The position numbers and the translations under genes are program-made. DNA of 9,451 nt, taken from contig NZLE01000039.1 in assembly GCA_002692605.1 (NCBI GenBank), forward strand, positions 12,333 to 21,783, read 5' to 3'. Numbering within the stretch: position 1 is the first letter of the stretch; each line of letters opens with the position of its first letter. The stretch is from Opitutia bacterium (GTDB taxonomy: Bacteria > Verrucomicrobiota > Verrucomicrobiia > Opitutales > Seribacteraceae). This document shows, piece after piece, positions 1 to 5,735 of this stretch. The notes under the pieces are model-generated. The model searched no databases and had not been told where the DNA came from. It saw only the letters and a list, made by a program, of their open reading frames with translations.

Positions 1-26
1 AACTTTGGTGGCGTGGATATAGTCAT
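1..26 (-). CDS. Possible 5' end of a gene downstream of gcvT (partial)
   Basis: On the minus strand an ATG at 26-24 opens a frame that reads MTISTPPK and runs off the left edge, about 30 bases after the gcvT stop codon. Glycine cleavage genes are often clustered as gcvT-gcvH-gcvP, so gcvH or gcvP would be expected here, but eight residues are too few to recognise either. The sequence upstream of the ATG (a GAAAG about 8 bases away) is at best a weak ribosome binding site. The frame could also be chance. Confidence 0.2.
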
Positions 27-56
27 CAAAGGCTTTCAAGACAAATAAGGGGTGGA

Positions 57-1157
57 CTACCCCCTTTTCCTCAGAACGGGTTTTCCGAATTCGATTGGAA
101 CAGCTTGTCCCCTCACCTCGGCAAACCATTCTCCCTGATTAAGATTGGAGAAAAATTCGCATTTCACGAAAGCGCTACCGATCGGGGTCTGGGTCAGGGG
201 AGAAAAACCTCCCGAAAGCACTTCTCCGGCAATTTGGTCCTTGAAGCGCAAATGGGCTCCGGATCTTGGTATCTTTCGGTCGTCCACTTGATAATGAAAG
301 ACCTTACCCGGAATTTCCCCTTCCTTTTCCAAAAGTAGGCTGTCCTTGCCCAAAAAGCTACTTTTTTTCAAATCAACCGACCATGACAAACCAGCTTGAA
401 TTGGAGAAATTTCGGAACTCAGTTCATTTCCATACAAGGGGTACCCCGCTTCCAAGCGAAGACTGTCTCTCGCCGCCAAACCCGCCCAACCCATCCTCCC
501 CGAGCTTAGCGCCGGTTCGAGTAGGTCCATGAATTCCGACAGAGATCGGGAAGGAAGATAAATTTCGTAACCATCTTCCCCCGTATATCCGGTAGTTGCT
601 ATCAGCGCCTCAGCTCCAAACATTTCAACTTCCATGAAGCTCATCTTTTTCAATGAAAAAACCTCATCTGAGAAAAGATCTTTCACAATTTCTCCACTCT
701 TTGGCCCCTGAATTGCAATTTGGCCGTAGTAATCCGAACAATCCACTATGCTACAATTGAATTCTTTTCCTTGTTTTTTGAGATAATCGAAATCCTTGCA
801 GACGTTTGATGCGTTGACGCATAAAAGAAAATCATCCTCCGCTCTGCGGTACAGGATAACGTCATCGACCGTACCGCCCGTTTCCAAACAGAGTGGAGAG
901 TAGATTGCCCGACCTACCCTACAACCGCTCATGTCGTTTGTGAAAGCGTAATTCAAAAAATTCAAGGCATCCTTCCCCGAAACTTGAATTTCCCCCATAT
1001 GACTCACGTCAAAAAGAGAGGCAGTCGAGCGAGTTTGCTTGTTTTCCTCGATGGAACTACCATATGCGATTGGCATTTGCCAACCTGCGAAAGGAGACAT
1101 CTTAGCCGATTTGCTAAGGTGATATTGATGCAGTGGTAATTTTCTCAGACTATTCAT
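57..1157 (-). CDS. gcvT: Aminomethyltransferase, glycine cleavage system T protein
   Basis: GcvT takes the aminomethyl group carried on the lipoyl arm of the H protein, releases ammonia and passes the one-carbon unit to tetrahydrofolate, giving 5,10-methylene-THF in the cytoplasm. The 366-residue product has the normal family length. It opens with LHQYHLSKSAKMSPFAGWQMP (residues 9-29), close to the usual H...GAKMVPFAGW-type start. It has the SLFDVSHMGEI block (47-57), GGTVDDV (94-100) with the conserved acidic residues of the active site, and GYTGEDGYEIY (190-200), a folate-site signature. LAARDSLRLEAGYPLYGNEL (227-246) follows, and the C-terminal beta-barrel domain is complete. The ATG at 1157 places the family's N-terminal motif at the expected distance. 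No strong Shine-Dalgarno is visible. The gene is divergent from the CNNM gene. No glycine riboswitch fits in the short leader. It appears intact. Confidence 0.95.
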   Translation of the reverse strand: MNSLRKLPLHQYHLSKSAKMSPFAGWQMPIAYGSSIEENKQTRSTASLFDVSHMGEIQVSGKDALNFLNYAFTNDMSGCRVGRAIYSPLCLETGGTVDDVILYRRAEDDFLLCVNASNVCKDFDYLKKQGKEFNCSIVDCSDYYGQIAIQGPKSGEIVKDLFSDEVFSLKKMSFMEVEMFGAEALIATTGYTGEDGYEIYLPSRSLSEFMDLLEPALSSGRMGWAGLAARDSLRLEAGYPLYGNELSSEISPIQAGLSWSVDLKKSSFLGKDSLLLEKEGEIPGKVFHYQVDDRKIPRSGAHLRFKDQIAGEVLSGGFSPLTQTPIGSAFVKCEFFSNLNQGEWFAEVRGQAVPIEFGKPVLRKRG

Positions 1158-1200
1158 GATGTTACTTGCTTGCCTTGGAAAGGCACAATGGATTTGCTAG

Positions 1201-1229
1201 TCCCTATCAATGCAATCTGGCTCTGTCAA
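1201..1229 (-). promoter_or_regulatory. Candidate gcvT promoter (perfect -35, poor -10)
   Basis: On the minus strand the spacer upstream of gcvT contains an exact TTGACA (1229-1224). With a 17-base gap the -10 position would be TAGGGA (1206-1201), a poor match to TATAAT; shifting by one or two bases does not improve it much. The -35 hexamer is in a sensible place, about 70 bases upstream of the ATG, but the pairing is not convincing. The assignment rests on the hexamer and on the need for a divergent promoter here. Confidence 0.25.
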
Positions 1230-1238
1230 AGACCAACC

Positions 1239-1244
1239 TAAAAT
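1239..1244 (+). promoter_or_regulatory. Candidate -10 element for the CNNM gene; possible leaderless start
   Basis: TAAAAT matches the TATAAT consensus at five of six positions and ends six bases before the ATG at 1251. Transcription from it would begin at or next to the start codon and give a leaderless mRNA. This fits the lack of any Shine-Dalgarno sequence before the gene (the preceding bases are AGTGCG). No recognisable -35 lies 16-18 bases upstream. A short A/T-rich hexamer in a spacer can easily arise by chance. Confidence 0.22.
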
Positions 1245-1250
1245 AGTGCG

Positions 1251-2336
1251 ATGACTCCCGATTTAGTCATTGCCATCGGCCTGACAATTGGAATTTCGGC
1301 ACTTTGTTCGACCCTTGAGGCGATGATTCTAAGCGTAACCTCCGCTGAAATTGAAAACCTCAAGAAAACTTCTCCCAAAAGAGGCAAGATGCTTGAGCGA
1401 TTCCGAACTGAAATAGAAGAAACCAGTTCCGCCATCCTCAGCCTCAATACGATTGCCAACACCCTTGGGGCGACCCTGGTTGGTGGTTTGGCGGAAAAGT
1501 CTTTGGGCGGAGATGGGAACAACCTGTTCGTCTTCGCTTGTGGCATGACCGTCGGCATTCTTTTTTTTGCTGAAATTCTACCCAAGAATCTGACTGTTTC
1601 CTATCGTTCTGAAATGCTTGGGAAATTAGTCTTCCCACTTTCCTTGATTCGTATCCTAATGTCTCCTTTTTCCAAAATCTGCAAAGTCACCGTCAAAGCA
1701 GTTGTGCCGGAAAAGGAGAAAAATGAAGACAGTGACGAAGAGGAAATCATTCTCCTTGCTCAAAAGGGAGCGAAGGCGGGAACTCTCACAAACGAGGAAA
1801 GCGATTGGGTGACTAACGCTCTTAAGCTCGACGACGTTCAAATTTCCGAGATCATGACTCCTCGAACCGTTATGCTTGCCTTGGAGGAAACGGTAACGGT
1901 TGAGGAAGTCTTCCAAAAGCATCCTAACGTTCCTTTTGCTAGAATTCCTCTTTTTTCCGATACTATTGATCACATAACGGCAATCATCCGAAGGCGCGAT
2001 TTGCATAATGCAATGGTGGAAGGGAAACCCAAACTCCCAATCAAGCAATTATCCAAAGAAGTTGTTTTTATTCCCGAGAATGCATCTGCTGACAAGGCTT
2101 TACGCTTGCTCTTGGCCAAACATTGCCAACTCAGCGTAGTGGTCGACGAGTTTGGCTCGGTGGTGGGTGTCTTGGCTATGGAAGACATAATCGAAAGCAT
2201 CCTGGGTCAAGAGATCTTCGAGTACGACGATCTGGCGGTTGATATGAGAGAATTGGCCAAAAGAAAACATGCAGACCAAATAAACTCCTCGACGAACCCC
2301 TTGGATGAAATCCATGATTCCGACGATAAAGCATGA
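1251..2336 (+). CDS. CNNM (DUF21) / CBS-pair membrane protein, HlyC/CorC family
   Basis: This is an inner-membrane protein of the CNNM/CorC family, whose studied members take part in magnesium or cobalt homeostasis; the older 'hemolysin' label is misleading. The N-terminal CNNM part has hydrophobic segments at about residues 4-28, 62-82, 92-112 and 124-140. It contains the SLNTIANTLGA stretch (64-74) and AEILPKN (107-113), equivalent to the family's E-hydrophobic-PK motif. An acidic linker (EKEKNEDSDEEE, 154-165) follows. A CBS pair comes next: the first repeat begins near ISEIMTPRTVM (198-208) and the second ends with SVVVDEFGSVVGVLAMEDIIESILGQE (295-321). At 361 residues it stops soon after the CBS pair and lacks the C-terminal CorC_HlyC transporter-associated domain of longer relatives. 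Its stop overlaps the lgt start (ATGA), so the two are probably co-translated. The transported ion cannot be told from sequence. Confidence 0.88.
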   Translation: MTPDLVIAIGLTIGISALCSTLEAMILSVTSAEIENLKKTSPKRGKMLERFRTEIEETSSAILSLNTIANTLGATLVGGLAEKSLGGDGNNLFVFACGMTVGILFFAEILPKNLTVSYRSEMLGKLVFPLSLIRILMSPFSKICKVTVKAVVPEKEKNEDSDEEEIILLAQKGAKAGTLTNEESDWVTNALKLDDVQISEIMTPRTVMLALEETVTVEEVFQKHPNVPFARIPLFSDTIDHITAIIRRRDLHNAMVEGKPKLPIKQLSKEVVFIPENASADKALRLLLAKHCQLSVVVDEFGSVVGVLAMEDIIESILGQEIFEYDDLAVDMRELAKRKHADQINSSTNPLDEIHDSDDKA

Positions 2337-3178
2337 TCGCCTCCACTTATTGGGTCCATGATTTAAGTCCTTTTCTTTGGGAGTTTCCAGCCTCTTGGGG
2401 TGAATGGGGACCCGGAGGAATCAGGTGGTATGGAATATCCTATTTGCTTGGTTTTTTCTTAGCCTTTCTCCTATTGAGAAAATATCATGATGAAAAGCGC
2501 AGTCCCTATGACTCTGAACAAATCATGAATTTGATGACTTTTCAGGTTCTTGGCGTTCTTGTCGGTGGAAGGATTGGTTATGCTCTTCTTTATCAATGGG
2601 AATCTTTCCTAAGGGATCCGCTCATCATCCTAAGGGTTTGGGAAGGTGGTATGGCTAGCCATGGCGGATTCGTCGGAGTCGCCGTAGCCACCCTTTTTTA
2701 TGCCAAAAAATCGAAGCAAGAGATTTTTCCGATTGGAGATCTCATCGTAAGCGTTGTCAGTCCCGGGCTTTTCTTGGGGAGAATTGCAAACTTCATTAAC
2801 GGGGAACTCTGGGGAAAGATAACCACAGTCGAATGGGGGGTCCTTTTCCCCAAAGCTCCGGATTTCGCATTAGGTGTTGCTCGCCACCCTTCCCAACTTT
2901 ATGCAGCTGCCTTGGAAGGGCTCTTAACCTTCGCCTTCGTTCAATGGAGATTTTGGAAATCCGACGTCACCAAGAAATATCCGGGAAGGCTTTCCGGTGA
3001 ATTCCTGATTTTCTACGGTTTGGCAAGAATCGCCAACGAATGTTTTCGCGAACCGGACGCATCCTTGATCATGGGAATCTCGAGAGGACAATTTTATTCA
3101 ATCTTTCTCATTCTCGCGGGTTTGCTGCTTATCAAGGCTGCTCATCGGATTAATTCGCACCCAATCAAAAACAAATAA
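2333..3178 (+). CDS. lgt: Phosphatidylglycerol-prolipoprotein diacylglyceryl transferase
   Basis: Lgt transfers diacylglycerol from phosphatidylglycerol to the lipobox cysteine of prolipoproteins, the first step of lipoprotein maturation, and is an integral inner-membrane enzyme. The 281-residue product is of normal length with about seven hydrophobic segments. Signature blocks occur in order: IRWYGISY (30-37), GGMASHGGFVGV (105-116) with the essential His at 110, GRIANFINGELWG (149-161) with Arg150 and Asn153, RHPSQLYAAALEG (184-196), and ARIANECFREPD (231-242) with the conserved Arg at 239. These match the residues known to matter in E. coli Lgt. The ATG overlaps the upstream stop by four bases (ATGA), and there is no Shine-Dalgarno, so translation is probably coupled to the CNNM gene. 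No hairpin terminator is visible in the spacer that follows, so transcription may continue into mreB. Confidence 0.97.
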   Translation: MIASTYWVHDLSPFLWEFPASWGEWGPGGIRWYGISYLLGFFLAFLLLRKYHDEKRSPYDSEQIMNLMTFQVLGVLVGGRIGYALLYQWESFLRDPLIILRVWEGGMASHGGFVGVAVATLFYAKKSKQEIFPIGDLIVSVVSPGLFLGRIANFINGELWGKITTVEWGVLFPKAPDFALGVARHPSQLYAAALEGLLTFAFVQWRFWKSDVTKKYPGRLSGEFLIFYGLARIANECFREPDASLIMGISRGQFYSIFLILAGLLLIKAAHRINSHPIKNK

Positions 3179-3289
3179 CTACCGAAAAGTGCTTAACCAA
3201 GAATATCATAAAGTTGTCATTGGGAATTATTTCTCTTTGACACAATGGTTAGTTCCGATGCAAAACATAGTCATACGGGGATAACACAA

Positions 3290-4324
3290 ATGATAGGCAA
3301 CCTTTTCGGATTTCTTTCCAACGACATAGGCATCGACCTAGGAACTGCGAATACCTTGGTTTTCGTGAGAGACCGAGGCATCGTTTTACGAGAGCCAAGC
3401 GTTGTCGCAAGATATAAGACGAGTAAGAAGGTTTGCGCAGTCGGTGCGGATGCAAAAAGGATGCTTGGTCGTACTCCGGGAACCATCGAGGCCCTTCGCC
3501 CGATGAAGGACGGTGTGATTGCAGACTTTGAAATTTCCGAAGCCATGTTGAGATATTTCATAGAGAAGGTGGATAAGCGAAAGCTTGTCCCGCCTCGAGT
3601 GGTCATTGCCGTCCCCTCCGGAATCACTGCGGTAGAGAAAAGAGCGGTCAAAGATTCCGCAATCAGGGCGGGAGCCAGGGAAGTCCTTCTCCTAGGGGAA
3701 CCTATGGCCGCATCCATTGGAGCCGGTTTGCCCATTGAAAAAGAAGAGGCAAATATGATTGTCGATATTGGAGGTGGCACGACCGAAGTTGCGATCATAT
3801 CCATATCCGGGGTTTCCTACCAGCGCAGCATTCGGGTAGGCGGCGACGAATTGGACGAAGCGATCATTGCTTACATGAAAAGAGCTTATGGTCTATTGAT
3901 TGGAGAGCGTACTTCCGAGGAAATCAAATTCAAGATCGGATCGGCTGCCCCATTTGGCGAATTGAGCATGGACGTCCGAGGCAGAGATGCTACGGCAGGC
4001 CTTCCCAAAACAATTCACATCACCTCTCAGGAAATTCGTGAAGAGGCTCTCAAGGAAGTTGTCAGTCAAATTGTGGAATTGGTTAAGAACGCTCTCGACC
4101 GATGCCAACCGGAACACTCTGCCGACCTGATCGATCGTGGAATTGTTTTGGCTGGTGGCGGAGCCCTGATCAGAGGACTCGACCAAGTCATTAGTGATGC
4201 TACCGGTTTACCTGTGATCCAAGCCGACGATCCTCTTTGTTGCGTTGCCAATGGCACGGGTAAGTTTCTAAATCTATTGGGAACGCTCAGCCGCGAACAA
4301 GTTGATCGATTGGTCACCCAGTAA
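3290..4324 (+). CDS. mreB: Rod shape-determining protein MreB (actin homologue)
   Basis: MreB forms ATP-dependent filaments on the inner face of the membrane and directs lateral wall synthesis by the elongasome. From the ATG at 3290 the product is 344 residues, the usual length, and begins MIGNLFGFLSNDIGIDLGTANT, as family members do. The phosphate-1 loop is DLGTANT (16-22), the phosphate-2 loop DIGGGTTEVA (159-168), and the adenosine motif GIVLAGGGALIRGLD (284-298). The N-terminal hydrophobic LFGFL could serve for membrane contact. An ATG at 3245 is in the same frame and would add 15 polar residues (MVSSDAKHSHTGITQ) not seen in typical MreB. The 3290 start has GGGG (3277-3280) nine bases upstream, so I prefer it. 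The roughly 110-bp spacer after lgt may hold an internal promoter, but I see no convincing one. mreC follows immediately. Confidence 0.96.
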   Translation: MIGNLFGFLSNDIGIDLGTANTLVFVRDRGIVLREPSVVARYKTSKKVCAVGADAKRMLGRTPGTIEALRPMKDGVIADFEISEAMLRYFIEKVDKRKLVPPRVVIAVPSGITAVEKRAVKDSAIRAGAREVLLLGEPMAASIGAGLPIEKEEANMIVDIGGGTTEVAIISISGVSYQRSIRVGGDELDEAIIAYMKRAYGLLIGERTSEEIKFKIGSAAPFGELSMDVRGRDATAGLPKTIHITSQEIREEALKEVVSQIVELVKNALDRCQPEHSADLIDRGIVLAGGGALIRGLDQVISDATGLPVIQADDPLCCVANGTGKFLNLLGTLSREQVDRLVTQ

Positions 4325-4328
4325 GTTC

Positions 4329-4332
4329 GGAG
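4329..4332 (+). promoter_or_regulatory. Shine-Dalgarno for an upstream, non-standard mreC start
   Basis: GGAG lies directly after the mreB stop codon. It is six bases before ACG (4339) and nine before CTG (4342), both in the mreC frame. It is far from the first canonical start in that frame (TTG 4393), which has no such site. It therefore supports initiation near 4339-4342. A four-base match alone is modest evidence. Confidence 0.45.
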
Positions 4333-4338
4333 TCGGGA

Positions 4339-5205
4339 ACGCTGACCCTGAAATCGAAAAATCGCTCTTTTGTTTTTTTAGGCCTTTTCGCTTTGCTTTG
4401 GTGGGGGCTTCCCAGCGGATGGAAACTTATAAGCAAATCCACATTCTCGGAGTTCCATGCTCCCTTGTGGGATCTCAGTTCTCGAATTCATGACCTTACC
4501 TTATTCTGGGGTCATATGAGCGATTCGAAGAAAACTCTTATCGAAAAAGCAAAGACCAACAGCCGGATTGAAAGCGATTTGAGTCTCCAAAAGGATCGCT
4601 TCAGGACACTCGAACGCGAGGAGCGAAGACTTCGAGATTTGAAGGAGCGAATTGCGGGATTAAAAAATGCCCTCAGTATGGATGCTGATAATTCCTTCAA
4701 ACCCGTAGTTTCGAGAATTTCTCTCAGAACCTTGAATGGTTGGTGGCAGGGAATCCGCTTGCGCAAGGGACGAGACGTGGGTTTCGAAAAAGGAATGGGA
4801 GTAATTTTCAAGGGAGGGGTTGTTGGCAGAATCAGCGAGGTCGGTCGAAAATCTTCCGAAGTGCAATTGCTCACCCACCCTAACTTTCGCATTGCAGCCC
4901 GTTTTGTCGGTGATGACAGACCCGTCACTTTCCAAGGGAACGGTATCCTTCCGGGAGGAAAAGCTCAGGGTTTGGTCATGGATGTGCCGCAAGACCTCTT
5001 CGCAAGTAGGGAAAAACCTCTGACCCTGACAACCTCATCACTAGGCGCGAATTTCCCCGAAGGCATACCTATTGGTAAAGTGTTCGGACTAGAAGGAGGT
5101 GAGGATGGCTTGTTCAAGATCGGTCAAGTTACTCTCAACGAAGAATTAGGTTCGATTCTAGAGGTAACCGTTCTTACTCCAGCCTCCGAATTCCAATCGC
5201 AGTGA
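4339..5205 (+). CDS. mreC: Rod shape-determining protein MreC (start codon non-standard)
   Basis: MreC is a bitopic inner-membrane protein whose periplasmic part activates PBP2 and links it to MreB. Counting from 4339 gives 288 residues: a basic N-terminus (LKSKNR), a membrane segment at about 10-25 (FVFLGLFALLWW core), a coiled coil at about 62-112 rich in Glu, Arg and Lys, then the paired beta-barrel domain at about 120-283. That domain includes the conserved-type KGMGVIFKGGVVGRISEVG stretch (151-169). The first ATG/GTG/TTG in frame is TTG 4393, which would cut the membrane helix in half and leave the protein poorly anchored. Upstream, the frame is open back to 4306 and offers only ATT (4309), ACG (4339) and CTG (4342, 4348). 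ACG 4339 sits six bases after GGAG and would be an ideal ATG if one base differed. The identity is secure; the exact start is not. The end overlaps mreD. Confidence 0.88.
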   Translation, partial: TLTLKSKNRSFVFLGLFALLWWGLPSGWKLISKSTFSEFHAPLWDLSSRIHDLTLFWGHMSDSKKTLIEKAKTNSRIESDLSLQKDRFRTLEREERRLRDLKERIAGLKNALSMDADNSFKPVVSRISLRTLNGWWQGIRLRKGRDVGFEKGMGVIFKGGVVGRISEVGRKSSEVQLLTHPNFRIAARFVGDDRPVTFQGNGILPGGKAQGLVMDVPQDLFASREKPLTLTTSSLGANFPEGIPIGKVFGLEGGEDGLFKIGQVTLNEELGSILEVTVLTPASEFQSQ

Positions 5206-5735
5206 GAAAACCAAATCTTAGCGCTCTGGTAATCATAGCAAGCAGTGTGCTGGTTATTCACCTGGTGGGGATCGTCAACTCATCCTTGGGGCGCTGGGGG
5301 TTCTTTGCTTATCTTCCGGGTCTTTTCTTCCTAGTTCCAACCATCCATTTGGGGCGACTTAGGGCAACCCTTGCAATTGTCGTCATTGGTTTTTCTCTCG
5401 ACGTTCAAAACAACACCTTCTTTGGCTTTCACACCATCGCATTGATGATTTTTCACTTAATCGGAACGGAATGGGTACAGATCGGGCAACAAGGCGAACT
5501 CATCCGACCTTTCCTGTTGCAAATCATGGCCAATTTAGTGATCGCAATGACTTGGTTTATCCTCACTTATTTTCTTAAAGAGGCTAGTTCAGCTTGGTCT
5601 CCATACAGATTTTGTTCGGACTCTGTGATATCGATTCTGATTTTCATTCCTTTGTGTCGATGGTTCCCGTTTTTTTGCGAGGAGCTCCTGCAACTCCTTG
5701 GCGCACTGGGTGAACAAGAGCAAAGACCCATATGA
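5202..5735 (+). CDS. mreD: Rod shape-determining protein MreD
   Basis: MreD is a small polytopic membrane protein of the elongasome, normally encoded between mreC and the PBP2 gene as here. The 177-residue product is very hydrophobic, with likely membrane segments at about 7-27, 31-47, 53-68, 74-90, 104-124 and 138-155. MreD is poorly conserved, so the name rests on length, topology and position between mreC and mrdA. The start is GTG overlapping the mreC stop (GTGA), and the stop overlaps the next ATG (ATGA). No Shine-Dalgarno is evident before the GTG, which suggests that translation depends on ribosomes finishing mreC. The C-terminus is short and polar (GEQEQRPI). No defects are seen. Confidence 0.85.
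   Translation: MRKPNLSALVIIASSVLVIHLVGIVNSSLGRWGFFAYLPGLFFLVPTIHLGRLRATLAIVVIGFSLDVQNNTFFGFHTIALMIFHLIGTEWVQIGQQGELIRPFLLQIMANLVIAMTWFILTYFLKEASSAWSPYRFCSDSVISILIFIPLCRWFPFFCEELLQLLGALGEQEQRPI

Noticed and set aside
1158..1250. Glycine riboswitch upstream of gcvT
   Set aside because: The spacer is only 93 bases, shared with a divergent gene, and shows none of the paired stems or conserved G-rich cores expected.
1238..1585. A 115-codon minus-strand open frame overlapping the start of the CNNM gene
   Set aside because: It mirrors CNNM codon structure, has no start signal and no recognisable protein features.
3204..3242. Promoter for mreB built from TATCAT (3204-3209), TTGTCA (3214-3219) or TTGACA (3237-3242)
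   Set aside because: None of these hexamers has a matching partner at 16-18 bases: TATCAT has ACCGAA at the -35 position, and TTGACA has GCAAAA at the -10 position. An internal promoter may exist but cannot be placed.
3271..3804. A 177-codon open frame on the minus strand opposite mreB
   Set aside because: It lies wholly inside mreB in the opposite direction, the product is Ser/Thr/Pro-rich without a domain pattern, and mreB is certain in this region.
4371..4380. T-rich run after mreB as an intrinsic terminator
   Set aside because: There is no GC-rich hairpin before it, and it encodes hydrophobic residues of the MreC membrane helix.
4302..4493. Small open frame beginning TTG at 4302, and the idea that mreC is made by a frameshift from it in the seven-T run at 4373-4379
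   Set aside because: Its product has no MreC-like character before the T-run, while the mreC frame itself already encodes the basic flank and the whole membrane segment. A non-standard start after GGAG explains the data more simply.
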